Assembly: GCA_005881495.1 (NCBI GenBank)
Contig: VBHI01000068.1
Span: 1-21,500, forward strand
Reading direction: 5' to 3'
Source: Chloroflexota bacterium
Lineage (GTDB): Bacteria; Chloroflexota; Ktedonobacteria; Ktedonobacterales; Ktedonobacteraceae
Length of the DNA stretch: 21,500 nt
Position 1 is the stretch's first letter. Each line of letters starts with the position of its first letter. A model generated the notes under the pieces. The model saw only the letters and a list, made by a program, of their open reading frames with translations. It had not been told where the DNA came from and ran no database searches. The translations under genes and the position numbers were made by a program. Of the stretch, positions 6,942 to 14,459 are shown one piece after another.

Positions 6942-7634
6942 CTAGTTTGACGGTAGCTCAGCGTTTTTACGAGGCAAGGGCTGCACGAGAAGCGCCTGAA
7001 TGAGCCCGATGAGGATCGAGGCAGCAACGATGATCTTCTGTCCTGTTGCATGGATGATCTCCCATGCGGGTGTCCCGGGTGCCGGTCCAAAAAGGAGGGC
7101 GAAGATGAAAACGAGGAGAGATCCTGCAAGCAGAAGAGCGGACAGGGATGCTGTGTAAAGAAACAGGTTGTGCAGTTGCCCATTGCGGTTCAGCGGGACG
7201 AAAGCAATCCCGATGAAATAGAGGCTGGTGATAAGAGCGCTGACGGCTCCCAGACGACTGAGCCATCGGGCGGTGCCTGGGACGGGAAAGAACTGGGTGA
7301 AAGCCGCAAAGAAGAGCGTGATGCCTAAAGCCCCCATGTTCAAGGCGATCGTAAAGAGGAGACGTGAAGCAAGGTTGTCCTGGCCCGATGGAGTCGAGGT
7401 TCGACCCAGATCGCTCAAGAAGTTCGAGAAAAAGGCATAGCCGTGCCGATGTGGATCGGTCATCGTGCCTCCTGGATACAAGAGCATCGCGATGCCCGTC
7501 AGCAGAAAAAAACATATGCCGACAGCAAAGAGGAGGCGAAAGACGCCGATCTGCCAGAACACTTTCCACGAACGTCTCCTCACCAGAAATACTCTTCCTT
7601 TCTGCCCCTGAGAAGAAGCTTTTTTTTCGAGCAT
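6942..7634 (-). CDS. DUF998-like integral membrane protein
   Basis: This 230-aa protein has about five to six membrane spans (roughly 31-53, 91-116, 125-147, 156-180, 199-219). A charged N-terminus precedes the first span. The loop after it carries 'HGYAFFSNFLSDLGRTSTPS', resembling the 'iSeLG' stretch of DUF998 proteins, and 'GQLHNLFLYTASL' resembles their second conserved block. DUF998 has no settled function. The frame is open far upstream, but the ATG at 7634 has AGAGGAAAG 5-6 nt before it and starts the part that looks like protein, so it was chosen. It is transcribed alone, away from the MITE-like element. Family assignment is by pattern only and moderate. Confidence 0.7.
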   Translation of the reverse strand: MLEKKASSQGQKGRVFLVRRRSWKVFWQIGVFRLLFAVGICFFLLTGIAMLLYPGGTMTDPHRHGYAFFSNFLSDLGRTSTPSGQDNLASRLLFTIALNMGALGITLFFAAFTQFFPVPGTARWLSRLGAVSALITSLYFIGIAFVPLNRNGQLHNLFLYTASLSALLLAGSLLVFIFALLFGPAPGTPAWEIIHATGQKIIVAASILIGLIQALLVQPLPRKNAELPSN

Positions 7635-8378
7635 GTGCTTTCCTCTCTTTAACGAGGACTGAGGAGTGCTTTTGCTACCCCTGAACCTGGATGGTGACAT
7701 CGTATCGCTTGACAATGGATGCTGTTCAGGAGGCTGTGGAAAAGCCCTCGCATCTTGGCCTGTGTTTGGTGAATGCATTGAAGAAGGATGCTTCTCTTCT
7801 CCTGTGTCAGTATGCAATGTGTTCATCAAAGTGCTCCCTGTTGAAACGGCCAAATATGCCTGTTTATCACCATCAGCACGAGTGTGCACAACACACATCT
7901 GCATCTGGTCACGATGAACAGGAAAAGAATCTCGATGTCATCACAATTTGCTTACTGCTTCTTGTAGCATACCAACTCCCTCAAAAGCTAAACGGACTGA
8001 CCACTAAGTACAATCACAGAACTTTTGCGGCATTGAATCCGCTCACTGAGAGTGAGCAGTGCCGTGTTTGTTACTTGATTGTACTTAGTGGTCAGTCCGC
8101 TTAGGTTTTTGATCAGAGACCGCTGTCGATCCCCCATGCATTCTGTGCCCTTGTTGTGATGGGGAAGCTCCCTTTTGTGATGCCCTCGTGATGTCCGTGC
8201 ATTACACTCCATGCTGGAAAGGTCTGCACTCTGTGGTGACGGGAGCGACGAAGTGAAGAATGAACTGCCGCTGGCTGCCGGAGAAGTGCAAATGATGCGA
8301 GCAAAGTACACCGATCGCTCTGCAGACACATGGACGTCACACAGGAAATAGCCCTGAGAAAGCGAAAGAGGAATGAAC
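7635..8378. other. Intergenic region between divergent membrane-protein genes
   Basis: These 744 bases separate two outward-facing genes. The only clear content is the 127-bp MITE-like inverted repeat at 7983-8109. Promoters for both neighbours must lie here, but no -35/-10 pair with good spacing stands out. Reading frames present lack ribosome sites and protein-like composition. Confidence 0.5.
7983..8109. mobile_element. 127-bp MITE-like inverted-repeat element
   Basis: Arms 7983-8016 and 8076-8109 are 34 bp with only two mismatches, including a perfect 24-bp block (7993-8016 with 8076-8099; CGGACTGACCACTAAGTACA...). The 59-bp centre carries a small hairpin GCTCACT-GAG-AGTGAGC (8041-8057). 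The ends are AAAAGCTAA...TTAGGTTTT. It has no coding capacity. A partial copy of one end occurs at 15399-15416, which supports a dispersed non-autonomous element rather than a local terminator. No clear target-site duplication was seen. Confidence 0.65.
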
Positions 8379-9143
8379 ATGCATCACATGGATCAAACAC
8401 ACGCGTCTCGCCAGATCGGGAGAGCCGCAGCCCTGGCCCTCGTCTTCTTCGGAGTGGCGTACGCCATTATCACGATTGTCGGACTCGTCTCATTGAAATC
8501 ACCTCAGCAACCCATCCCGGATCCTTTCAATTTTCTGATGGAACTGCTCATCGTCGTCACGGCACCTTTGTATGTGGCCGTCATGGTGGCGGTGCATGCC
8601 TATGCTGCTCGTGAGGTGAAGGTCTACAGCTTGATGGCCCTCGCCTTTATGATCGTGTGCGCTGCCATCACGTCGAGCGTTCATTTCGTGATGCTGACGG
8701 TCAGCCGCCAGGTCGAATTTACCAGCGTCTCATGGATGCCCCTGTTCCTTTCGTGGAAATGGCCGTCCGTGATCTATGCCGTGGACATCCTGGCGTGGGA
8801 CTGGTTCTATGGCCTCTCGCTGCTGTTCGCGGCACTGGTGTTCAAAGGGGGTCGGCTCCAAACAGCGGTACGCATCGCCATGGCGGTGAGCGGGATGCTC
8901 AGTCTCGCCGGATTGATTTTCCTGCCCTTTGGGGACATCCAACTCCGCATGATTGGCATCCTCGGCTATGCCGGACTCGGACCGGTGGTGTACTTGTTGG
9001 TGGCAATAGTCCTTGGCCGAGCCGAATCACGTTCCCAAGAAGCAGCACGAAGCCTCGGTCCAGAGTTAGGGTCGAACAATGGCAGGGAACATCCACAGAA
9101 GGGTTTCAAAGAAGACTCCTTCAAAGAGAAACACACTGTGTGA
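8379..9143 (+). CDS. Six-span membrane protein of unknown function
   Basis: The protein is about 254 aa with six hydrophobic segments (about residues 15-38, 52-74, 83-106, 131-154, 162-182, 190-212) and a hydrophilic C-terminal tail of about 40 residues. A His-rich start (MHHMDQTH) precedes span 1. No catalytic motif or family is recognised. ATGs occur at 8373, 8379 and 8388; AGAGGA at 8367-8372 touches the first and lies 6 nt before the second, so 8379 is preferred. It stands alone, divergent from the DUF998-like gene. Confidence 0.75.
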   Translation: MHHMDQTHASRQIGRAAALALVFFGVAYAIITIVGLVSLKSPQQPIPDPFNFLMELLIVVTAPLYVAVMVAVHAYAAREVKVYSLMALAFMIVCAAITSSVHFVMLTVSRQVEFTSVSWMPLFLSWKWPSVIYAVDILAWDWFYGLSLLFAALVFKGGRLQTAVRIAMAVSGMLSLAGLIFLPFGDIQLRMIGILGYAGLGPVVYLLVAIVLGRAESRSQEAARSLGPELGSNNGREHPQKGFKEDSFKEKHTV

Positions 9144-9422
9144 CGCGCGATATCTTCCCTGTTCCGGGAACTGCCCTGTAAAGCGCGATAGTCCTGATCT
9201 AGGCAGGGCAAGGATGCTCCACCCCCCGCTGGCTCAGTCTTTTTCTGAAACCTTCCCTGGGCAAGCATGTTGTTGCAAGCAAGACTCCCAGTAGGTACAA
9301 ACCATGTCATGGGTCGGTTTCTCCTCTCGAAGAAAAGGCCTGAACAAAGGGGACCATCTGGTCAAACAAGAAAGACAGAGGACTGGCAATTCGTAGGAGC
9401 AGTGGTCTCTGACCACTCAGAG
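9144..9422. other. Gap with hairpin at the end of the IS630 remnant
   Basis: No gene was seen. A perfect hairpin AGTGGTC-TCT-GACCACT (9401-9417) lies just outside the stop codon of the IS630 transposase and may mark the element's end or act as a stop signal; it has no T-run. A weaker dyad TGCCCTG...CAGGGCA spans the 28-nt stretch around 9190. Confidence 0.4.
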
Positions 9423-10067
9423 TCAATCCGATGTGGGTTCTTTCACTGGATAGAGCCGCTCCAGCTTGTGGCGTGCATCGCGCGAAGTGAACTGCCAGGA
9501 AATGCCGCGCCGTTGCGTGTTGCGTTCGGTTTCCACGGCCTCGACTTGGTGGCGCAGAGCGGCTTCACTTGCTAACCGTCGTGACAGCGCATTGCGCTCC
9601 AGGATAGCAATCTCGATCTCGGCCATATTCAACCAACTGCCGTGCTTAGGCGTGTAATGGAACTCCACTCGTTTCAGAATGCGGCGCGCTTCAGCAGGCG
9701 GGAAGGTTTCGTAAAGGGAGGCAGGTGTGTGCGTGTTCAGGTTATCCTGCACCAGGCGAATATACTCCGCATGCGGATAGATCTCATCGACGAGCCAGCG
9801 CACGACCTTGGCATAGTCCTGCATGGTGCGTTGGTCCGTCACCTCCACATGCCGCCAGCCTGCCAAGGGTTCCACCATCACGAACAGATTACGCGTTCCC
9901 TTGCGTTCGTATTCGTAATCCACGCGCTCCGGCTGCCCTGGCTCAACGGGAACGGGAGGGTGGACATCGGCATGCAGCACGACCGGTTTCTCGTCCAGGC
10001 AGACCGTCGGATACTGTGGGTCATACTCCTCACAACCAACCTCTATCTTGTGCGTGCAACGTATCAA
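9423..10067 (-). pseudogene. IS630-family transposase, N-terminally truncated
   Basis: This holds about 214 aa of the DDE domain of an IS630-type transposase. 'VCLDEKPVVLHAD' carries the first Asp, 'IRLVQDNLNTH' the second, and 'YTPKHGSWLNMAEIEIAILE' the Glu. The C-terminus ('WQFTSRDARHKLERLYP') is complete. The N-terminal helix-turn-helix half is absent: the frame meets a stop at 10085-10083, and the sequence before that belongs to a different transposase. The only start is a TTG with no ribosome site. The catalytic triad is intact, but without its DNA-binding half it is very unlikely to be active alone. Confidence 0.85.
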
Positions 10068-10237
10068 ATAGTCCGGTATTTGTCAAGGAAAATAGACCTT
10101 GTTCGTCGTCCTTCGCATAGCATCAGCCCCAGCAGCACGATCACGAAATACTGGTATTGGGGTTTCGTGAACTGCTCGCGGAACCGCTCGGCAAACTGGC
10201 ACACCTCATCATCCAGGCATATAATAGGGACTGGCAT
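10064..10237 (-). pseudogene. IS701/IS4-like transposase, N-terminal fragment
   Basis: The ATG at 10237 has a good ribosome site (GGAGGTGT) and begins 'MPVPIICLDDEVCQFAERFR', then 'FTKPQYQYFVIVLLGLMLCE'. This is the usual opening of a DDE transposase group resembling IS701 in such genomes. Homology ends at about 'EGRRT' (near 10105); the last dozen residues are junction sequence, and the stop overlaps the IS630 frame by four bases. It is about one-eighth of a full transposase. It is clearly an intact 5' end joined to a foreign 3' end. Confidence 0.6.
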
Positions 10238-10358
10238 CGGACACCTCCATGGTTTCAAGCGTCGTTTTTCTTCTTGATACCACATGGTGTCCTTTCCTGC
10301 TCCCTCCTTTTCAAAAGTGCAAACATTGAGATAGGCTATAGCGAGGGCGAAAGAAGAT

Positions 10359-12002
10359 ATGACACGCCGAAGTAGTTTTTTACATGCTATCGTACAGTCG
10401 CAACGAGAAGCTAAAAGGCAGCGTGATGCCCAGATGCGTGCCCAAGCACTAGCCAGGACTCAAGCAGTACAAACCGCTGAGAAGGCGCAAAAAGCTTACC
10501 TGGCCGCACAAAAGGCTGATCAGAAGGAACGCGCGCAGCTTTATTTCGAATCACAGGTAGCCCAGGTTGATTTACAGAACGAGCAACTTGAAAGGGTTAT
10601 TGCTCAACTTGAAAACCTGCTCACCGAATCCCTTGCAAATGATGAATTCATCAATTTCGAGAAGCTGAAACAAGCACCCATTATCCCATATTTCAACCCA
10701 GGACCATTAGCAGTGGCAGAACCTCCGCCTGTTCAACAACGATATTTTCCACCTGAGCTGTCTGGAATCCAGAAATTTCTACCAGGCGCTAAGGAAAAAC
10801 ATGCACAGGAGATGGCAAAAGCTCAAGAACTCTATCAAATGGATGCAAACGCTCATGCAGCCAGAGAAGCAGCACGGAAGCAGCGATTAATGGAAGCAAG
10901 AGCGATGTATGACCGCCAGGTCGCAGAAATCCGCCAGCAGGTGGAGGCCCAGCATGCGGAAATCGATACATTTCAACGAGATTTTGCTGCAGGTGCTCCA
11001 CCCGCTATTGTCGAATACTTTTCCATGGTCCTTGATGCAAGCTCTTACCCGGAGAACTTCCCACAACACGCCAGGCTGGCGTATGTACCCGAATCGAAGC
11101 AGCTTGTCATGGAATATGACTTCCCCTCCTTGGAGATCATTCCTGAAGTTGGCTCCTACAAATATGTCAGAGCAAAAGACGAAGTTACAGAAATGATGAG
11201 GCCTTTGGCGCAACGAAAAACGCTCTATACCTCGGTTATTGCTCAGGTGACGTTGCGTACACTGAAGGTGCTGTTCAAAGCCGATCGCGCCGGATATCTG
11301 GAGACAATCGTTTTTAATGGCTATGTTGCCACCATCGATAAGGGCACAGGTCGACCTCTACGAACGTGCCTTGTCACACTGAGGACAAGTCGAGAAATCT
11401 TTACCCAGCTCGAGTTGAGCAGAGTTGATCCCTTAGCATGTCTCAAGGTGCTGAATGCATCCGTTTCAAAAAGTCCAGCCGAACTCGCTCCAGTGCAACC
11501 CGTGCTCGAGTTCAACATGGTAGATTCTCGTTTCATAGAAGAAACAGATGTGCTTTCAGGGCTAGATCAGCGTCCCAATCTCATGGATCTTACTCCCTCT
11601 GAGTTCGAGTCTTTGATTACGAATCTGTTCCAGAAGATGGGCTTGGAAACGCGACTCACTCAAGCATCGTGTGATGATGGAGTGGACTGTGTTGCCTTCG
11701 ATACCCGTTCTATTTTCGGTGGGATAGTGGTCATTCAGGCCAAACGGTACAAGCATACTGTTGGTGTAAGTGCCGTTCGTGACCTCTTTGGCATGGTACA
11801 AAACGAAGGTGCATCGAAAGGGATACTGGTGACAACCAGCGGGTACGGCAAGGCATCCTTTAAATTTGCTGATGGGAAGCCTCTTGAGCTGCTCGGTGGG
11901 AGCAATCTCTTGTATCTGCTGAAAGAGTATGCCGGTGTTGAAGCGAGAATCGTGATGCCGGAAGACTGGAAGGATCCGCAGCCGGATGCGCAGGGTGAAT
12001 GA
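10359..12002 (+). CDS. Mrr-type restriction endonuclease-like protein with N-terminal coiled coil
   Basis: This is a 547-aa protein. Residues 1-95 are a charged, Ala/Gln-rich coiled coil, and a second coiled coil spans about 140-210. A beta-rich middle part (about 215-400) is not recognised. Residues 408-525 form a PD-(D/E)xK nuclease of the Mrr_cat type: 'LTPSEFESLITNLFQKMG' (E415), 'DDGVDCVAFD' (D443) and 'VVIQAKRYK' (Q460, K462), then 'VRDLFGMVQNEGASKGILVT'. Mrr proteins cut modified foreign DNA. The full motif set predicts an active nuclease, and the coiled coils suggest oligomers. It sits directly beside transposase debris, a common setting for defence genes. The start is weak (AAAGAAG 4 nt before ATG), but the frame has no better one. 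No methylase or specificity subunit is near. Confidence 0.85.
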   Translation: MTRRSSFLHAIVQSQREAKRQRDAQMRAQALARTQAVQTAEKAQKAYLAAQKADQKERAQLYFESQVAQVDLQNEQLERVIAQLENLLTESLANDEFINFEKLKQAPIIPYFNPGPLAVAEPPPVQQRYFPPELSGIQKFLPGAKEKHAQEMAKAQELYQMDANAHAAREAARKQRLMEARAMYDRQVAEIRQQVEAQHAEIDTFQRDFAAGAPPAIVEYFSMVLDASSYPENFPQHARLAYVPESKQLVMEYDFPSLEIIPEVGSYKYVRAKDEVTEMMRPLAQRKTLYTSVIAQVTLRTLKVLFKADRAGYLETIVFNGYVATIDKGTGRPLRTCLVTLRTSREIFTQLELSRVDPLACLKVLNASVSKSPAELAPVQPVLEFNMVDSRFIEETDVLSGLDQRPNLMDLTPSEFESLITNLFQKMGLETRLTQASCDDGVDCVAFDTRSIFGGIVVIQAKRYKHTVGVSAVRDLFGMVQNEGASKGILVTTSGYGKASFKFADGKPLELLGGSNLLYLLKEYAGVEARIVMPEDWKDPQPDAQGE

Positions 12003-12098
12003 TTTCGTGGATGAATAATGGGAGAAAACAGGTGCCCATGAGTTTCCTACAACTGAAGTCATAGGACGAAAAATATGCCTTGTGTTAGATGCATAAAC

Positions 12099-12120
12099 CA
12101 TAGTTATAGCTTATACTATG
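12099..12120. promoter_or_regulatory. Small dyad upstream of the Pro/Gln-rich membrane protein gene
   Basis: CATAGT (12099-12104) and ACTATG (12115-12120) flank an AT-rich centre containing TATAGC and TATACT, either of which could be a -10 box. No -35 at normal spacing was found. It lies 42 bp before the ATG at 12162. Confidence 0.3.
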
Positions 12121-12161
12121 AACATGACAGGCACTTACACTTCCAAAAGGAGAAAGACATC

Positions 12162-12734
12162 ATGTACGACGATAGGTACAACAGGCGCCAGATGCGCCGC
12201 CGTTACCGCAACCCTATGGGAGGACTGGCTGTTGGCATTTTTATCATTGGCCTGGCTTTTGCTTTTTACTTCTCAAGTATCTTGAGTGGGAACTTGTTCT
12301 TGCCCATTTTATTTGCCGGGCTGGCATTCGTTTCGTTATTCGGCTCTGCCAGTTCAGGTCATCCGCAAGGCATCTATGGTGGCTTACAGGGCTTTACCTG
12401 GTTAATGGGGCTTGCTCTCTGTTTTCTCATCGGTTTCTGGCCCTGGATACTTCTTCCGGTAGGCGTTTCCATAATCCTGGGAGCATTCTATAGACCTATC
12501 ACGACAGGGATAAACAATACCGGCTTCTTGGCTGTGCCGCAGGCAAATCAACCACCCCCGCAGTACCAGCCAGGATATCAGCAGCCGCCCCAGCCCTACC
12601 AGCAGGGGTATCAACCACCCCCGCCTCCGCAGGCGCCTGGCCAGTACCAATACCCGCCTCAGACCAAACAAGAACACGACCAGCCCCAAACACAATATCC
12701 ACAGGAACAGGAGATGCCGCCACAGCAACAATAA
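12162..12734 (+). CDS. Four-span membrane protein with Pro/Gln-rich cytoplasmic-type tail
   Basis: This is a 190-aa protein. A short basic N-terminus (RRQMRRRYR) is followed by four hydrophobic segments (about 20-40, 44-62, 74-90, 91-110) and then about 65 residues built from Pro, Gln and Tyr repeats ('QPGYQQPPQPYQQGYQPPPP' type). The positive N-terminus argues for a cytoplasmic start and, with four spans, a cytoplasmic tail. Such tails are disordered and often mediate clustering or protein contacts. The ATG at 12162 follows AAAGGAGAAAG; an upstream frame extension lacks a ribosome site and was rejected. It lies 159 bp after the nuclease with its own likely promoter, so a functional link is possible but weak. 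The family is not recognised. Confidence 0.75.
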   Translation: MYDDRYNRRQMRRRYRNPMGGLAVGIFIIGLAFAFYFSSILSGNLFLPILFAGLAFVSLFGSASSGHPQGIYGGLQGFTWLMGLALCFLIGFWPWILLPVGVSIILGAFYRPITTGINNTGFLAVPQANQPPPQYQPGYQQPPQPYQQGYQPPPPPQAPGQYQYPPQTKQEHDQPQTQYPQEQEMPPQQQ

Positions 12735-12772
12735 TTTGACACCTCTTTGTGGTAAACGAGCATAAGGATAGT

Positions 12773-12833
12773 GTAGGGGCCGATTTATCGCGCCCATCGC
12801 CGATTTATCGGCCCCAATACGCATCACCCTAAG
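12773..12833 (+). repeat. Dispersed hairpin repeat, double unit
   Basis: GTAGGGGC leads into two successive CGATTTATCG units, one closing with CGCCC and one with GGCCCC, then AATACGCATCACCCTAAG. The tail and lead recur, inverted, at 13056-13096. Confidence 0.6.
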
Positions 12834-12842
12834 CTGCCTCAC

Positions 12843-12942
12843 TGTGTCACCCTGAGCCGCAGCGAAGGGTCTGTCTGGATAGGCGTCGAGATGCTTCGCG
12901 GAGTTGACACTGAGCGGAGCGAATGTGCTCAGCATGACCGTG
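12843..12942. repeat. Interspersed 'CACCCTGAGC' repeat
   Basis: TCACCCTGAGCCGCAGCGAA, then GGGTCTG, then GAGATGCTTCGC, then a second diverged unit TGACACTGAGCGGAGCGAA ending CTCAGCATGACC. Sequences of this pattern are a frequent intergenic repeat type in Chloroflexota and some other phyla (from general knowledge, not searched here). Confidence 0.55.
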
Positions 12943-13055
12943 CCGTCCTCCTGCCGCGCCATCGCCATCTGAGAGCGTTCCGCTTGCTCTCACCCCTGAT
13001 GGCCATCCCAGCCACTCCTCACCACCCTCGTCCTCACAGCATTTGATGGGCTTTT

Positions 13056-13096
13056 CTTAGGTTGATGCGTATTATCGCCGATGTATCGGCCCCTAC
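13056..13096 (-). repeat. Dispersed hairpin repeat, inverted copy
   Basis: On minus it reads GTAGGGGCCGATACATCGGC and then GATAATACGCATCAACCTAAG. It matches the copy at 12773-12833 in lead, stem and tail but has a single, not double, stem unit. Confidence 0.6.
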
Positions 13097-13417
13097 TGTT
13101 CCGCTTTCGCCACCCACTCCTGCTTGATTGATTGCCCACAAACAATTCATACACCCGTATTATGAACAAGAGTTGACAATTGCTACCCGTGAGCATATTG
13201 AGGTGCATTGATTGTGAGCGAGGTATTTGCAATGGAAAGGATGTGAACCTCATTTGACCTGACAGCCTTGCAGTAATCACATCAGACACATCCAACACAT
13301 CCCCTTAACGCTGAGCTATACGATCTCAAGCGATTGCATAACGATCTCCGCAGAGATGTAAATTCCCTCCGCGAGGTATGGCATGACATAGAGTTGCCCA
13401 GCGTCGCAACGTGTATA

Positions 13418-13466
13418 GTAGGGTTGACCCTAGCGGTCAACCTGTGTAACGTGCGGTCAACCTGTG
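13418..13466 (+). repeat. Dispersed hairpin repeat with duplicated right arm
   Basis: GTAGGGTTGACC-CTAGC-GGTCAACC has a perfect 8-bp stem (13422-13429 with 13435-13442). GCGGTCAACCTGTG then occurs twice, at 13433-13446 and 13453-13466. Confidence 0.5.
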
Positions 13467-13513
13467 ACCCTCATCCCCAATCGTTTAGCCCGTCGAAACA
13501 GTGGCTGCAATCC

Positions 13514-14050
13514 CTAGACCGCTTGCCGGGCGGGCTGGGCAGCGAAGAGCTGTGGCTGCACCACCGGCCACAGCCCCAGGGGCAGGCCATAGAACAGCGC
13601 ATTGGCGAAGATAAACGAGAACGAGCCTAGCAGTTGCAAGAGATTAGGAGCCCCCGCGATGGGCACCACGATGAAGATCATAACCAGCATGACCAACACG
13701 CCGTAGACCAGCCCGCTGATGATGGCCACACCGCCAGCCAGATGCAGTCGACGTGCAAGCAGGCCAAAGATCACGCCCCACAACCCCGCCCACAGCAGGT
13801 GGACCACCAGCCCTAGGAGCGCCGGGCCGAGGGCCAGGTAGAAGTTGCCTTGCCGCAGGGAGGTCATCAACGGTTCCTGTCCAACGAGCGGAGCCGCGAT
13901 GGCGTACAGCGGCGTGAAGAAGTCCATATTCAGGTAGGTGGCGGTGGCGAGCATAGTAAACAACGCCATCACGATCCCACCGAGCATGCCGACGAGGACT
14001 CCAGAAAGAAGAAAGTGGAACGCTTTACCAGTGTCTCTTGGTGTTGACAT
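13514..14050 (-). CDS. Four-span membrane protein of unknown function
   Basis: This is a 178-aa, strongly hydrophobic protein. Spans are at about 12-35, 71-98, 106-130 and 143-165, with Gly-rich packing motifs ('SGVLVGMLGGIVMALF', 'SGLVYGVLVMLVM'). No charged residues occur inside the spans that would suggest a transporter. The ATG at 14050 has an excellent ribosome site (AAAGGAGG) 7 nt upstream. It is monocistronic and divergent from the alpha/beta hydrolase. The operator-like repeats at 14258-14318 lie about 210 bp upstream and could serve either gene. No family is recognised. Confidence 0.75.
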   Translation of the reverse strand: MSTPRDTGKAFHFLLSGVLVGMLGGIVMALFTMLATATYLNMDFFTPLYAIAAPLVGQEPLMTSLRQGNFYLALGPALLGLVVHLLWAGLWGVIFGLLARRLHLAGGVAIISGLVYGVLVMLVMIFIVVPIAGAPNLLQLLGSFSFIFANALFYGLPLGLWPVVQPQLFAAQPARQAV

Positions 14051-14257
14051 AGCGTGCCTCCTTTGTGGTTCACCCGGTCACCCGTTGTAGGAGTGCTCCC
14101 GAGTGCTCCCCAGGATCAGGAAGACCTGGAGTGAACTCCTCCGACCAGACCAATGTCAGAGGAGGGATTGGCTGAGCTACAGACCTCCGCAAACTCAGTA
14201 GTCGGCAGAGAGCCTGGACTGGCATGGAAACGTTTGGTGTTAGACACCTCCTCAATA

Positions 14258-14290
14258 CATTGTCTACACATTGTCTACACATTGTCTAAT
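14258..14290 (+). repeat. Three tandem 11-bp iterons (CATTGTCTACA)
   Basis: Copies at 14258-14268 and 14269-14279 are identical; the third (14280-14290) differs in the last two bases. The 11-bp period puts each TTGTCTA on nearly the same face of the helix, as expected for cooperative protein binding. Confidence 0.7.
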
Positions 14291-14292
14291 AA

Positions 14293-14318
14293 GTGGACAA
14301 AGGGGACATTTTGTCCAC
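14293..14318. promoter_or_regulatory. Inverted repeat GTGGACAAA / TTTGTCCAC
   Basis: Perfect 9-bp arms surround an 8-bp centre. TTGTCCAC differs from the iteron core TTGTCTAC by one base, so the same protein may recognise both. The right arm overlaps the -35 of a promoter candidate. Confidence 0.6.
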
Positions 14319-14339
14319 TGATTTCTCTACTTCTAGTAT
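14311..14339 (+). promoter_or_regulatory. Promoter candidate P1 for the alpha/beta hydrolase
   Basis: TTGTCC (14311-14316), a 17-bp spacer and TAGTAT (14334-14339). The -35 lies in the right arm of the inverted repeat, so a bound regulator would block it. Confidence 0.45.
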
Positions 14340-14371
14340 ATGTCAAGCAGGAACGAAGCACAAGACCTGCT

Positions 14372-14401
14372 ATGACGTAACGTCATGCTTTATTTTATAA
14401 T
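14372..14401 (+). promoter_or_regulatory. Promoter candidate P2 with palindrome over the -35
   Basis: The palindrome ATGACGT-A-ACGTCAT (14372-14386) contains a -35-like ATGACG. TATAAT (14396-14401) is a perfect -10 with an 18-bp spacer. Transcription would begin near 14408, after the ATG at 14385, which supports translation start at 14460. Confidence 0.5.
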
Positions 14402-14459
14402 GAAGGCGAAAAAAGCACACCAGGACGAAACATCTGGCAGCATAGAAAGGACATCGTCT

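Larger units (their letters stand above)
12735..13513. other. Repeat-rich gene-free region
   Basis: This is 779 bases with no credible gene. It holds an inverted pair of hairpin repeats (12773-12833, 13056-13096), a 'CCTGAGC' type interspersed repeat between them (12843-12942) and a further hairpin repeat (13418-13444) with a partial duplicate. The stretch 13100-13417 shows nothing recognisable. Confidence 0.6.
14051..14459. other. Divergent regulatory region
   Basis: This is the region between the small membrane protein and the alpha/beta hydrolase. A tandem 10-mer GAGTGCTCCC x2 lies at 14091-14110. A cluster of TTGTCYAC half-sites (14258-14318), a palindrome (14372-14386) and two promoter candidates for the plus gene are listed separately. 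Confidence 0.55.

Noticed and set aside
7635..7904. Upstream extension of the DUF998-like protein by 90 residues
   Set aside because: It is low in protein-like character and has no ribosome site; the ATG at 7634 has one.
7983..8109. Inverted repeat as a bidirectional terminator
   Set aside because: It lies between divergent genes, not after a gene end, and has a partial copy elsewhere, so a mobile repeat fits better.
12075..12161. Earlier start for the Pro/Gln-tailed membrane protein
   Set aside because: No ribosome site there, and the stretch contains a dyad and promoter-like boxes; the ATG at 12162 has AAAGGAG.
12402..12968. Minus-strand frame of 188 codons
   Set aside because: Antisense to the Pro/Gln-rich gene; it is Leu/Arg-rich only because of the repeats on the other strand.
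14258..14290. CRISPR-like array
   Set aside because: The repeats are 11 bp and directly abutting with no spacers; this is an iteron-type binding site.
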